Shown: positions 24,896 through 34,371 of the stretch, piece by piece
Numbering within the stretch: position 1 is the first letter of the stretch
Layout of the letters: every line of letters begins with the position of its first letter
Origin: an uncultured Clostridium sp.
GTDB taxonomy: Bacteria; Bacillota; Clostridia; Lachnospirales; Lachnospiraceae
DNA length: 64,000 nt
Direction of reading: 5' to 3'
Assembly: GCA_900543885.1 (NCBI GenBank)
Contig: UQTA01000010.1
Location: 1 to 64,000 of the forward strand
Notes under the pieces: model-generated
The model's database searches: none
Told to the model about the DNA's origin: nothing
The model's input: only the letters and a program-made list of their open reading frames with translations
Made by a program: the position numbers and the translations under genes

Positions 24896-25822
24896 ATGAA
24901 GACAAGAATCACAGAAATGTTAGGAATCGAATATCCCATCATTCAGGGAGGAATGGCATGGGTGGCAGAGCACAATCTGGCTGCAGCAGTATCAGAAGCA
25001 GGAGGTCTGGGACTGATCGGCGGTGCAAATGCTCCTGGCGAAGTAGTTCGCGAAGAGATCCGTAAGGCAAGAGAACTGACCAAGAAGCCTTTTGGTGTCA
25101 ATGTTATGCTGTTAAGCCCACATGCTGACGATGTAGCAAAGGTAGTTGTGGAAGAAGGCATCAAGGTAGTTACTACAGGAGCCGGAAATCCTGAAAAATA
25201 TATGGAAATGTGGAAGGCTGCAGGCATTAAGGTCATTCCTGTTGTTGCTTCTGTTGCTCTGGCACGCCGTATGGAAAAATATGGCGCAGATGCAGTTGTT
25301 GCAGAGGGAATGGAGTCTGGCGGACACATTGGTGAAGAGACTACGATGACTCTGGTGCCTCAGGTTGTTGATGCTGTATCTATCCCTGTGATCGCAGCAG
25401 GCGGTATTGGTGATGGAAGAGGAATTGCGGCAGCATTTATGTTAGGCGCAGAAGCAGTACAGATCGGTACCCGCTTCGTTGTTTCCAAAGAGTCTATTGT
25501 ACATGAAAATTACAAGGAACGTATCATCAAGGCAAAAGATATTGATTCTACTGTTACCGGAAGAACCCATGGACATCCGGTACGCTGTCTGAGGAACCAG
25601 ATGACCAGAGAGTACCTTAAGTTAGAGCAGGAAGGAAAATCCTTTGAGGAACTGGAATATCTCACACTGGGAACTTTACGCAAGGCAGTTCAGGAAGGCG
25701 ATGTAAAGAACGGAACTGTTATGGCAGGTCAGATCGCAGGTCTTATTTCCAAAGAGCAGACCTGTAAGGAAATGATCGAAGAGATGATGGATCAGGCAAA
25801 GAAGCTTTTAAACAGGGAGTAA
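24896..25822 (+). CDS. fabK: FMN-dependent enoyl-ACP reductase II
   Basis: A 308-residue TIM-barrel flavoprotein. MLGIEYPIIQGGMAWVAEHN is the usual FabK opening. FMN-binding features include EGMESGGHIGE, PVIAAGGIGDGRGIAAA and GAEAVQIGTRFV. TGGAGG lies just before the ATG at 24896. No FabI is seen in the cluster, so this is probably the main enoyl reductase, a type that is naturally insensitive to triclosan. Confidence 0.93.
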   Translation: MKTRITEMLGIEYPIIQGGMAWVAEHNLAAAVSEAGGLGLIGGANAPGEVVREEIRKARELTKKPFGVNVMLLSPHADDVAKVVVEEGIKVVTTGAGNPEKYMEMWKAAGIKVIPVVASVALARRMEKYGADAVVAEGMESGGHIGEETTMTLVPQVVDAVSIPVIAAGGIGDGRGIAAAFMLGAEAVQIGTRFVVSKESIVHENYKERIIKAKDIDSTVTGRTHGHPVRCLRNQMTREYLKLEQEGKSFEELEYLTLGTLRKAVQEGDVKNGTVMAGQIAGLISKEQTCKEMIEEMMDQAKKLLNRE

Positions 25823-25827
25823 TAAAC

Positions 25828-26754
25828 ATGAGTAAGATGGCATTTATCTTCCCAGGTCAGGGAGCACAGACCTGCGGAATGGGAAAAGATTTTTATGAGC
25901 AGACAGAAACTGGCCGCAAGGTATTTGATAAGGCAACTGAACTTTTAGGCTTCTCTGTTCCAGAGCTTTGCTTCGAGCCAAATGACAGACTGGATATTAC
26001 AGAATATACACAGGCAGCTATGGTTACAACCAGTATCGCTATGATGAAGGTTTTAGAAGAAAATGGCGTAAAACCAGACGTTGCAGCAGGTTTAAGCCTT
26101 GGCGAGTACTGTGCACTGGCAGCGGCAGGCGTTATGAGCGAAGAAGACGCGATTACCACTGTCCGCCAGAGAGGTATCTTTATGCAGGAAGAGGTTCCGG
26201 CAGGAGAAGGCGCCATGGCAGCGATCTTAGCTTTGGATGCAGCAGTGATAGAAGAAGTAACATCTGATATGGACGGTGTATGGATCGCAAATTATAACTG
26301 TCCGGGACAGATTGTTATTTCCGGAAAAAAAGCAGCGGTAGAAGAAGCTTGTGAAAAATTAAAGGCAGCAGGTGCAAAACGCGCCATTATGTTAAATGTA
26401 AGCGGTCCATTCCACTCTGGAATGTTAGTTGGCGCCGGTGAAAAGCTGGGCAAGGTTCTTGAAAATGTTAAAATCCACAAGCCGGTTATCCCATATGCAG
26501 CCAATGTGACCGCTCAGTACGTAACAGAAGCAGAACCTGTTAAAGATCTTTTGGTAAAGCAGGTTTCCTCTTCTGTAAAATGGCAGCAGTGTGTAGAGAC
26601 CATGCTGGCAGACGGTGTAGATACTTTCATTGAGATCGGACCAGGAAAAACACTGGCTGGTTTTATGAGAAAGATCGACCGCAGTGTAAAAACATTAAAC
26701 GTAGAAAAGTTAGAAGATATAGAAAAAGTAGTAGAAGCTTTAAAAGAGGCTTAA
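25828..26754 (+). CDS. fabD: malonyl-CoA:ACP transacylase
   Basis: A 308-residue acyltransferase. It opens with MAFIFPGQGAQTCGMG. The nucleophile is S90 in GLSLGEYCAL and the catalytic His lies in SGPFHSGML; TFIEIGPGKTLAGF closes the core. It starts 6 bases after fabK and supplies malonyl-ACP to FabH and FabF. Confidence 0.95.
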   Translation: MSKMAFIFPGQGAQTCGMGKDFYEQTETGRKVFDKATELLGFSVPELCFEPNDRLDITEYTQAAMVTTSIAMMKVLEENGVKPDVAAGLSLGEYCALAAAGVMSEEDAITTVRQRGIFMQEEVPAGEGAMAAILALDAAVIEEVTSDMDGVWIANYNCPGQIVISGKKAAVEEACEKLKAAGAKRAIMLNVSGPFHSGMLVGAGEKLGKVLENVKIHKPVIPYAANVTAQYVTEAEPVKDLLVKQVSSSVKWQQCVETMLADGVDTFIEIGPGKTLAGFMRKIDRSVKTLNVEKLEDIEKVVEALKEA

Positions 26755-26789
26755 AAAGCCATTTAAAGCCTTATGAAAAGGAGAAAAAC

Positions 26790-27527
26790 ATGCTGGAAGG
26801 AAAGATTGCACTGGTTACAGGCGCAAGCCGCGGAATTGGACGCCAGATCGCTAAAACATTAGCAGCGAAGGGCGCATATGTGATCGTAAATTATAATGGT
26901 TCTGCTGCAAAGGCAGAGGAAGTAGTAAAGGAAATCCAGGCAGCCGGAGGAAACGCGCAGGCAGTTCAGTGCAATGTTTCCGATTTTGAAAGCTGCAAGG
27001 AAATGTTAGATGCAGTGGTAAAAGAGCATGGACATCTGGACATCCTGGTAAATAATGCAGGTATCACAAGAGATAATCTGTTAATGAAGATGTCAGAGGA
27101 AGATTTTGATGCAGTGATCCAGACTAACTTAAAGGGTGTATTCAACTGTACCCGTCACATTGCAAGACAGATGTTAAAGCAGAAAAGTGGACGTATCATC
27201 AATATTTCTTCTGTATCCGGTGTATTAGGAAATGCAGGACAGGCAAACTACTGTGCAGCAAAAGCCGGTGTGATCGGTCTGACCAAGAGTGCGGCAAAAG
27301 AACTGGCAAGCCGGGGCATCACCGTAAATGCAGTTGCACCAGGATTTATTAAGACAGAAATGACGGATGTGTTAAAAGAAGAGATTAAAAACTCTATCTT
27401 AGAGCATATTCCAATGAAGGCTTTTGGTGAGACAGAAGATATTGCCAATGCAGTTGCATTTTTAGCATCCGATGAAGCAAGATACATCACCGGCCAGGTA
27501 ATCTCCGTAGATGGCGGAATGGCCTAA
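26790..27527 (+). CDS. fabG: 3-oxoacyl-ACP reductase
   Basis: A 245-residue short-chain dehydrogenase. The NADP(H) motif TGASRGIG (10-17), NNAG, catalytic Ser in INISSVSGVLGN and Tyr/Lys in NYCAAKAG are all intact. The C-terminus ITGQVISVDGGMA is typical. It is preceded by AAAAGGAG and lies within the fab operon. Confidence 0.95.
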   Translation: MLEGKIALVTGASRGIGRQIAKTLAAKGAYVIVNYNGSAAKAEEVVKEIQAAGGNAQAVQCNVSDFESCKEMLDAVVKEHGHLDILVNNAGITRDNLLMKMSEEDFDAVIQTNLKGVFNCTRHIARQMLKQKSGRIINISSVSGVLGNAGQANYCAAKAGVIGLTKSAAKELASRGITVNAVAPGFIKTEMTDVLKEEIKNSILEHIPMKAFGETEDIANAVAFLASDEARYITGQVISVDGGMA

Positions 27528-27548
27528 AAATAGAACAGGAGTCAAAAT

Positions 27549-28787
27549 ATGAATACAAGAGTAGTAGTAACAGGTATGGGAGCTATTACCCCAATTGGTA
27601 ATGATGTAGAAAGTTTTTGGTCTGCGATCAAGTCAAATACAGTAGGTATCGCACCGATCACACATTTCGATACAGCTGATTTTAAGTGCAAACTGGCTGC
27701 AGAAGTAAAGGATTTTGATCCAAAACAGTATATGGATCCAAAGACTGCACGCCGTATGGAGCCATTCTGCCAGTTTGCAGTAGCAGCAGCAAAGGAAGCA
27801 CTGGAAAACTCCGGCATTGATATGGAAAAAGAAGATCCATTCCGGGTTGGTGTAAGTGTAGGTTCCGGCATCGGTTCCTTACAGGCATTAGAGCGCAATG
27901 AAAAGAGACTGTTAGAAAAGGGACCAGGCAGAGTAGAGCCATTATTAGTACCTTTAATGATCAGCAACATGGCAGCAGGAAATGTAGCCATTCAGTTTGG
28001 TCTTAAGGGCAAGTGCATCAATGTGGTAACTGCATGTGCAACTGGTACACATTCCATCGGCGAAGCATTCCGTTCCATTCAGCACGGCGAAGCAGATGTA
28101 ATGGTAGCAGGTGGTACAGAAGCAAGCATTACCCCAATTGGTGTAGCTGGATTTACTTCTTTAACTGCATTAAATACTACAGATGATGTAAAAAAAGCTT
28201 CTATCCCATTTGATCAGGACCGCAATGGTTTCGTTATGGGTGAAGGCGCAGGTATTGTTGTGTTAGAGTCCTTAGAGCATGCACAGGCAAGAGGTGCCAA
28301 AATCTTAGCTGAGGTAGTGGGATATGGTGCAACCTGTGACGCATACCATATTACTTCCCCGGCAGAAGACGGAAGCGGTGCTGCAAAGGCAATGGAATTT
28401 GCTATGAAGGATGCAGGAATTACACCAGAGCAGCTTGATTATATCAATGCTCATGGAACCAGCACCCACCACAATGATTTATTTGAGACTAAGGCCATCA
28501 AGCTGGCTTTAGGCGATCATGCAAACAAGGTAAAGATCAATTCTACAAAGTCCATGATCGGACATTTATTAGGCGCAGCAGGCGGTGTAGAGTTTATCAC
28601 CTGTGTAAAGAGCATTGAGGACGGTTATGTACATCCAACTGTAGGTCTGGAAAATCCAGGCGAAGGCTGTGATCTGGATTACACCATGCATGAAGGTGTA
28701 TCTATGGATGTAAATTATGCTATCAGCAATTCATTAGGTTTTGGCGGACATAATGCCAGCCTGATCGTGAAGAAATTCACAGAATAA
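27549..28787 (+). CDS. fabF: beta-ketoacyl-ACP synthase II
   Basis: A 412-residue elongating condensing enzyme. The Cys-His-His triad is visible in VTACATGTHSIGEAF, NAHGTSTHHND and KSMIGHLLGAAGG. Start and end agree with the family length. It lies 21 bases after fabG. Confidence 0.96.
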   Translation: MNTRVVVTGMGAITPIGNDVESFWSAIKSNTVGIAPITHFDTADFKCKLAAEVKDFDPKQYMDPKTARRMEPFCQFAVAAAKEALENSGIDMEKEDPFRVGVSVGSGIGSLQALERNEKRLLEKGPGRVEPLLVPLMISNMAAGNVAIQFGLKGKCINVVTACATGTHSIGEAFRSIQHGEADVMVAGGTEASITPIGVAGFTSLTALNTTDDVKKASIPFDQDRNGFVMGEGAGIVVLESLEHAQARGAKILAEVVGYGATCDAYHITSPAEDGSGAAKAMEFAMKDAGITPEQLDYINAHGTSTHHNDLFETKAIKLALGDHANKVKINSTKSMIGHLLGAAGGVEFITCVKSIEDGYVHPTVGLENPGEGCDLDYTMHEGVSMDVNYAISNSLGFGGHNASLIVKKFTE

Positions 28788-28804
28788 GGAAGGAGAACGG
28801 GAAC

Positions 28805-29308
28805 ATGAATATAGATGAAATCCTGACACTGGTCCAGGCTGTATCTGATTCTAAACTGACCAGTTTTAAGCTGGATCAGGGTGATATGCACATTTCTCTT
28901 AAGAAAGAAAAAGAAGAAGCAAAGATCATCACCGTCAGCGCACCGGGCGCTGTAACAGCTGTTCCGGCTTCTGCCGCTGCACCAGTACTTACAGCAGCTT
29001 CTACCGGTGTAAACGCAGAGACAGCAGCACCGGCAGCTTCACCAGAAGCAGCAGAAAGCCATGACATTGATTCCGACAAGGTGATCACCTCTCCATTAGT
29101 GGGAACTTTCTATAGTTCTTCATCTCCTGATGCAGAAAGCTTTGTAAAAGTAGGAGATACTGTTAAAAAAGGACAGGTACTTGGCATCATCGAAGCCATG
29201 AAGCTGATGAATGAGATTGAAAGTGAATATGACGGCGTCATCGAAGCAATCCTTGTAAACAATGAAGAGGTAGTAGAGTACGGACAGCCATTATTCCGCA
29301 TTAAATAA
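28805..29308 (+). CDS. accB: biotin carboxyl carrier protein of acetyl-CoA carboxylase
   Basis: A 167-residue protein. It has a short N-terminal domain, an Ala/Pro-rich swinging linker (about 45-90), then the biotinyl domain with K133 in EAMKLMNEIE. It carries CO2 between AccC and the carboxyltransferase. Confidence 0.95.
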   Translation: MNIDEILTLVQAVSDSKLTSFKLDQGDMHISLKKEKEEAKIITVSAPGAVTAVPASAAAPVLTAASTGVNAETAAPAASPEAAESHDIDSDKVITSPLVGTFYSSSSPDAESFVKVGDTVKKGQVLGIIEAMKLMNEIESEYDGVIEAILVNNEEVVEYGQPLFRIK

Positions 29309-29326
29309 GACCAGGAGGAAATAAAC

Positions 29327-29752
29327 ATGTTAATGGGTATTAAAGAAATCCAGGAGATCATTCCGCACAGACATCCGTTTCTCCTGGTAGACTGTATTGA
29401 AGAATTAGAGCCAGGCGTAAAGGCTGTTGGCTACAAATCTGTTACTTATGATGAGCCATATTTCAGAGGCCATTTCCCACAGGAACCGGTTATGCCAGGT
29501 GTTCTCATTGTGGAAGCACTGGCTCAGACTGGTGCTGTAGCGATCCTTTCCCAGGAAAATTTCAAGGGAAAAACAGCATACTTCGGCGGCTTAAATAACG
29601 TAAAATTCAAGCACAAAGTAGTTCCAGGTGACCGCTTAAGACTGGAATGTGAGATCATCAAACAGAAAGGCCCGGTTGGCGTAGGTAAGGCAACTGCCAC
29701 TGTAGACGGAAAGATCGCAGTTGTTGGCGAACTGACCTTTATGATCGGATAA
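29327..29752 (+). CDS. fabZ: 3-hydroxyacyl-ACP dehydratase
   Basis: A 141-residue hotdog-fold enzyme. The active-site His lies in IPHRHPFLLVD and the Glu in PGVLIVEALAQTGA. AGGAGG precedes the ATG; a second ATG two codons later is possible. No FabA or FabM is seen, so unsaturated-chain synthesis, if any, is not explained here. Confidence 0.95.
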   Translation: MLMGIKEIQEIIPHRHPFLLVDCIEELEPGVKAVGYKSVTYDEPYFRGHFPQEPVMPGVLIVEALAQTGAVAILSQENFKGKTAYFGGLNNVKFKHKVVPGDRLRLECEIIKQKGPVGVGKATATVDGKIAVVGELTFMIG

Positions 29753-29775
29753 GACCGGCTGATAGGAGATGTGGA

Positions 29776-31128
29776 ATGTTTAATAAGATATTGATCGCAA
29801 ACAGAGGTGAGATCGCAGTCCGTATTATCAGAGCCTGCCGCGAAATGGGAATCCGTACCGTTGCAGTTTACTCTGAGGCAGATAAAGACTGCCTTCACAC
29901 TCTTCTGGCAGATGAAGCCATCTGTATCGGCCCGGCTCCTTCCAGCCAGAGCTATCTGAATATGGAGCGTATTCTCTCAGCAACCGTTGCAATGAAGGCA
30001 GATGCCATTCATCCGGGATTTGGATTTTTATCTGAAAATGCCCGTTTTGCAAAGCTTTGCCAGCAGTGCAACATTACATTTATCGGACCGTCTGCTGAGA
30101 TCATCAACCGTATGGGAAATAAGTCAGAAGCAAGAAATACCATGATGCAGGCGGGAGTTCCCGTTATTCCAGGAAGTAAGGAACCTGTATACACAGCGGA
30201 AGACGGACTTGCCATGGCAAAAGAAATTGGTTTTCCTGTTATGATCAAGGCTTCTTCTGGCGGCGGTGGAAAAGGAATGCGTATTTCCAGAAGTGAAGAA
30301 GACTTTACAGAGCATTTTAATGCGGCTCAGCTGGAGTCTGTAAAAGGTTTTTCCGATGATACCATGTATATTGAAAAATATATTGAAAAACCACGCCACG
30401 TGGAATTTCAGATCATGGGTGACAAATTTGGACATGTTGTTCACTTGGGAGAACGTGACTGTTCTATCCAGCGTCGTCACCAGAAGGTAATGGAAGAGTC
30501 CCCATGTGAAGTCATCTCTCCTGAGCTTCGTAAGAAAATGGGTGAGGTTGCTGTAAAAGCAGCCAAAGCCGTAAACTATGAGAATGCAGGAACTATAGAG
30601 TTTTTATTAGATAAAGACAAAAATTTCTATTTTATGGAAATGAACACCCGCATCCAGGTAGAGCATCCTGTTACAGAGCTGGTTTCCGGGATTGACCTGA
30701 TCAAAGAACAGATCCGGGTTGCTGCGGGAGAACCGTTAAGCGTATCCCAGGAAGACATCCAGATCAAAGGCCATGCCATTGAATGCCGTATTAATGCGGA
30801 GAACCCGAAGAAGCACTTTATGCCATGTCCGGGCCGTATTACCAATGTGCATATCCCAGGTGGAAATGGCGTCCGTGTGGATACACACATTTACAACGGT
30901 TATAAAGTACCAGCCAACTATGATTCCATGCTTATGAAGCTGATCGTTTATGATAAAGACCGCGCATCTGCTATTGCGAAAATGCGCAGTGCCTTAGGCG
31001 AAGTTATCATAGAAGGAATTGAAACAAATATTGATTTTCAGTATGAGATCCTGGAAAATGAAGCTTTTCAGAAAGGCGATACCGATACCGGTTTTATTGA
31101 GAAGTATTTTCCGGACTATGTAAAATGA
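29776..31128 (+). CDS. accC: biotin carboxylase subunit of acetyl-CoA carboxylase
   Basis: A 450-residue ATP-grasp enzyme. It opens MFNKILIANRGEIAVRIIRA. The ATP lid loop SSGGGGKGMR, HLGERDCSIQRRHQK and MNTRIQVEHPVTE are all present. It carboxylates the biotin on AccB. A 14-nt fragment of the palindromic repeat lies 6 bases after its stop. Confidence 0.96.
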   Translation: MFNKILIANRGEIAVRIIRACREMGIRTVAVYSEADKDCLHTLLADEAICIGPAPSSQSYLNMERILSATVAMKADAIHPGFGFLSENARFAKLCQQCNITFIGPSAEIINRMGNKSEARNTMMQAGVPVIPGSKEPVYTAEDGLAMAKEIGFPVMIKASSGGGGKGMRISRSEEDFTEHFNAAQLESVKGFSDDTMYIEKYIEKPRHVEFQIMGDKFGHVVHLGERDCSIQRRHQKVMEESPCEVISPELRKKMGEVAVKAAKAVNYENAGTIEFLLDKDKNFYFMEMNTRIQVEHPVTELVSGIDLIKEQIRVAAGEPLSVSQEDIQIKGHAIECRINAENPKKHFMPCPGRITNVHIPGGNGVRVDTHIYNGYKVPANYDSMLMKLIVYDKDRASAIAKMRSALGEVIIEGIETNIDFQYEILENEAFQKGDTDTGFIEKYFPDYVK

Positions 31129-31133
31129 AAGAT

Positions 31134-31147
31134 GCAAGGCTGAACTG
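31134..31147 (+). repeat. remnant end of the 112-nt palindromic repeat
   Basis: GCAAGGCTGAACTG is identical to the inner 14 bases of the right end of copy A (5835-5848). It lies just behind a stop codon, as the two full copies do. Only this end remains, so it may be a decayed copy; chance is possible at this length. Confidence 0.5.
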
Positions 31148-31234
31148 AAATAAAATTAAAAATATCCCTGGTCAAAGCCGCAGGGAAGAATGTCTGGTCC
31201 TGAATAAGGATAAATGCAGAAAGGAAGTTGTCGT

Positions 31235-32962
31235 ATGCTGCGCAATATGTTCAGAAAAACGTATACAAAAATAGATACCAAATACAGACCGGTAAGCCAG
31301 GAATGGGAAGAGCCATCGATCCCGGAAGGTTTATGGCGCAAATGCAATAAGTGTGGACAGCCGATCTATGTGGAAGACGTAAAGAACAATTATTATGTAT
31401 GCCCCAAATGCGGCGGCTACTTCCGTGTTCATGCTTACCGCAGGATCGAAATGCTTACGGATGTGGGAACCTTTGAGGAATGGAACAAAGAAATGCCTTT
31501 TTCCAATCCACTAAATTTTCCAAATTATGAGAAAAAAGTAGAAGCAGCCAGAGAAAAATCAAAGCTGAACGAGGCAATCGTGATCGGCAAGGCAAAGATC
31601 GACGGAAATCCGGCAGTTGTAGGTGTCTGTGATGCCCGCTTTATCATGAGCAGTATGGGTCATGTAGTTGGTGAGAAGATCACAGAGGCAGTAGAACGTG
31701 CTACAAAGGAAAAGCTTCCGGTGATCCTGTTTGCCTGCTCCGGCGGTGCCAGAATGCAGGAAGGTATTGTTTCCCTGATGCAGATGGCAAAGACTTCTGC
31801 AGCCTTAAAACGCCACCATGAAGCAGGACAGCTGTTTATCAGTGTTTTAACAGATCCTACAACAGGCGGCGTGACTGCAAGTTTTGCAATGTTAGGTGAT
31901 ATTATCATTGCAGAGCCGGGAGCTCTGATCGGTTTTGCAGGTCCAAGAGTCATTGAACAGACCATTGGACAGAAATTGCCGGAAGGTTTCCAGAGAGCGG
32001 AATTTCTGTTAGACCATGGATTTGTAGATATGATCGTTCCGCGCCATGACCAGAAAAAAGTGATCGGCCAGATCCTTTATATGCACAGAAAACATGATAT
32101 GGTTGTGGAAGCAGATGCAGAAAAGGCAGAACCATTGGCAAATGGATTTTCTGGCCGTGACCATGTTAAGGCTCATGGAGAAAAAAGCGCCTGGGATACA
32201 GTCCTTCTTTCAAGAAAAGCGGACAGACCTACTGCTCTTGACTATATTAATGCTGTTTTTGATGAATTTATAGAATTTCATGGCGACCGCTGCTTTAAAG
32301 ACGATGGTGCTATTGTAGGCGGTATTGCCATGTTCCATGGAATGCCTGTTACTGTGATCGGACAGCAGAAGGGAAAGAACACCAAGGATAATATCCGCCG
32401 TAATTTTGGTATGCCATCCCCTGATGGTTATCGCAAGGCCCTGCGTTTAATGAAGCAGGCGGAAACCTTTGGACGCCCGATCATCTGCTTTGTAGATACT
32501 CCAGGAGCTTTCTGCGGACTGGAGGCAGAGGAAAGAGGTCAGGGCGAAGCCATTGCAAAGAACCTGTTTGAAATGTCTTCCTTAAAGGTTCCGGTGCTTT
32601 CCATTGTCATCGGCGAAGGAGGAAGCGGCGGTGCTTTAGCTATGGCAGTAGCAAATGAAGTATGGATGATGGAAAATGCCATTTATTCCATTTTATCACC
32701 GGAAGGTTTTGCTTCTATCCTTTATAAAGACAGCAAAAAAGCCCCGGAGGCAGCCAGAGTGATGAAGGTAACAGCAGCTGACTTAAAGGAACTGGGACTG
32801 ATCGAGGGGATCATTCCAGAGGAAGAACCGGCAAATACAGATACTTTGTACCGCATTGCAGGCTATATGGACCGGTCTATAATCGGATTTTTTGAAAAGT
32901 ATTTGAAACTGTCCGGAGAAGAGCTGGCAGAACACAGATACGAAAGATTTAGGAGAATGTGA
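31235..32962 (+). CDS. accDA: acetyl-CoA carboxylase carboxyltransferase, fused beta-alpha subunits (AccD-AccA)
   Basis: A single 575-residue polypeptide holds both carboxyltransferase halves, which are separate proteins in most bacteria. The N-terminal half is AccD-like, with a zinc ribbon C37/C40/C56/C59 and FACSGGARMQEGIVSLMQM. The second half from about residue 300 is AccA-like, with DYINAVFDEFIEFHGDRCF, VDTPGAFCGLEAEERGQGEA and GEGGSGGALAMAVANEV. AAAGGAAG lies 7 bases before the ATG at 31235. It transfers CO2 from carboxybiotin to acetyl-CoA. No separate accA or accD is present nearby. Confidence 0.94.
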   Translation: MLRNMFRKTYTKIDTKYRPVSQEWEEPSIPEGLWRKCNKCGQPIYVEDVKNNYYVCPKCGGYFRVHAYRRIEMLTDVGTFEEWNKEMPFSNPLNFPNYEKKVEAAREKSKLNEAIVIGKAKIDGNPAVVGVCDARFIMSSMGHVVGEKITEAVERATKEKLPVILFACSGGARMQEGIVSLMQMAKTSAALKRHHEAGQLFISVLTDPTTGGVTASFAMLGDIIIAEPGALIGFAGPRVIEQTIGQKLPEGFQRAEFLLDHGFVDMIVPRHDQKKVIGQILYMHRKHDMVVEADAEKAEPLANGFSGRDHVKAHGEKSAWDTVLLSRKADRPTALDYINAVFDEFIEFHGDRCFKDDGAIVGGIAMFHGMPVTVIGQQKGKNTKDNIRRNFGMPSPDGYRKALRLMKQAETFGRPIICFVDTPGAFCGLEAEERGQGEAIAKNLFEMSSLKVPVLSIVIGEGGSGGALAMAVANEVWMMENAIYSILSPEGFASILYKDSKKAPEAARVMKVTAADLKELGLIEGIIPEEEPANTDTLYRIAGYMDRSIIGFFEKYLKLSGEELAEHRYERFRRM

Positions 32963-32965
32963 GAA

Positions 32966-34135
32966 ATGAGAGGGATCAAAGCATTAACAATAGGAGATCT
33001 GGTCCTTAAAAGACCGGTGATCCAGGGCGGTATGGGTGTAGGCATCAGCCTTCATAGGCTGGCAGGAGCTGTAGCAGCCTGTGGCGGCATGGGACTTATC
33101 TCCACAGCACAGATCGGATTCAGGGAACCTGATTTTAAGACCAATTTTGTAGAAGCTAATCTGCGTGCTATCAGACGGGAAATGCAAAAAGCCAGGGAGA
33201 TCGCACCAAATGGTGCTATTGGCTTTAACATTATGGTAGCTACCAAACATTATGACCTGTGGGTCAAAGAAGCCATTAAATGCGGTGCAGATGCCATTGT
33301 ATCCGGCGCAGGTCTTCCTGTGCGCCTTCCAGAGTATGCACAGGCTGCATATGAGGAAATGAAAGCAGGGATCGCAGATGCAAAGGAAACCTGCGGAGAG
33401 ATCTGCAAACAGGCAGTAAAGAAAGTAAAGCTGGCTCCTATTGTGTCTTCTGCCAAATCTGCACAGGTCATATGCAGACTTTGGGACAGAAAGTATAAGC
33501 AGGTTCCGGACTTTGTGGTAGTGGAAGGACCGTTAGCTGGTGGTCATCTGGGATTTTCCAGGGAAGAGCTGACAGAGTACGGTGCAGATACAAAAGATGT
33601 GCCAAATACCTACAACCAGAAAGCTTACGATAAAGAAGTCCGCTCCATTATGGAAGTAATAAAGACTTACGAAGAAAAGTACCAGAAGCATATCCCGGTA
33701 GTAACTGCCGGGGGCATTTATACCCATGAAGATGTAATGCATCAGTTTGAACTGGGGGCAGAAGGAGTGCAGGTAGGCACCCGTTTCGTTACTACTGAAG
33801 AATGTGATGCTCCGGATGCTTACAAGCAGGCCTATATAAACGCAAAAAAAGAAGATATCATCATTACCCAGAGCCCGGTAGGAATGCCGGGACGGGCTAT
33901 TTTAAATCCATTTTTGCAGCAGATCAAAGAGGGAGTCCGCCCGGCTATCAAAAGCTGCTTCCAGTGTCTGGAACACTGCGATATCAGGACTATTCCTTAC
34001 TGCATTACACAGGCATTGGTAAATGCAGCGGAAGGGGATGAAAATAATGCCCTTCTTTTCTGTGGCAGCAATGCTTACAGGGCAGAAAAAATCGAAAAAG
34101 TAGATGATGTGATGAAAGAACTGGTAGGGGAATAA
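32966..34135 (+). CDS. second FabK-like/nitronate monooxygenase-family flavoprotein
   Basis: A 389-residue FMN TIM-barrel protein. VIQGGMGVGISLHRLAGAVA, VEGPLAGGHLGF, PVVTAGGIYTHEDV and GAEGVQVGTRFV are the flavin-binding signatures of the nitronate monooxygenase/FabK superfamily. It has a Cys-rich C-terminal segment (CFQCLEHCDIRTIPYCITQA) missing from the first FabK, and is about 80 residues longer. It starts 3 bases after accDA and ends the operon. It could be an alternative enoyl reductase or a nitronate-detoxifying enzyme; position favours lipid metabolism. Confidence 0.85.
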   Translation: MRGIKALTIGDLVLKRPVIQGGMGVGISLHRLAGAVAACGGMGLISTAQIGFREPDFKTNFVEANLRAIRREMQKAREIAPNGAIGFNIMVATKHYDLWVKEAIKCGADAIVSGAGLPVRLPEYAQAAYEEMKAGIADAKETCGEICKQAVKKVKLAPIVSSAKSAQVICRLWDRKYKQVPDFVVVEGPLAGGHLGFSREELTEYGADTKDVPNTYNQKAYDKEVRSIMEVIKTYEEKYQKHIPVVTAGGIYTHEDVMHQFELGAEGVQVGTRFVTTEECDAPDAYKQAYINAKKEDIIITQSPVGMPGRAILNPFLQQIKEGVRPAIKSCFQCLEHCDIRTIPYCITQALVNAAEGDENNALLFCGSNAYRAEKIEKVDDVMKELVGE

Positions 34136-34154
34136 TAAGCAGTGCGATCATCAA

Positions 34155-34207
34155 AAAAACCGGTCATACCTTTTAAATTTTTAAAGGGTATTGCCGGTAT
34201 TTTTTTT
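34155..34207 (+). terminator. intrinsic terminator of the fab operon
   Basis: ACCGG...ATACC...TTTAAA (34159-34177) pairs with TTTAAAGGGTAT...CCGGT (34180-34198) with a few mismatches, then seven T residues. It lies 20 bases after the last operon gene. Confidence 0.82.
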
Positions 34208-34360
34208 GCCGGAACCTGCAGCTTTGGATATGCCAAGCTCTGCCTTTTTCCTGCAAAGAGAACTGAAACTGATACCAAGGACGTCTGCTGCTTCCTTAAG
34301 CGTTCCGGTCTGGTCCAAAGCCCGTTGTATATAAGCAGTCTCAAATTGGCGAAGAGTATC
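34181..34360 (-). pseudogene. fragment of a Fis-type HTH (C-terminus of a sigma-54 activator-like protein)
   Basis: The minus strand encodes 59 codons with no start, opening right after an in-frame stop at 34361-34363. Translation gives RQFETAYIQRALDQ, then TGTLKEAADVLGISFSSLCR and KKAELGI. This is a good match to the Fis-type HTH that ends NtrC-like activators. The AAA+ part is missing, so it is a remnant. Its left side runs into the terminator of the fab operon. Its break at about 34358 coincides with the first residues of MerR homology on the other strand. Confidence 0.6.
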
Positions 34361-34371
34361 TTATAGGCGAT

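Noticed and set aside
34142..34366. 74-codon plus-strand frame between the fab operon and the MerR gene
   Set aside because: It is antisense to the Fis-type HTH remnant and begins in the fab terminator; no ribosome site.
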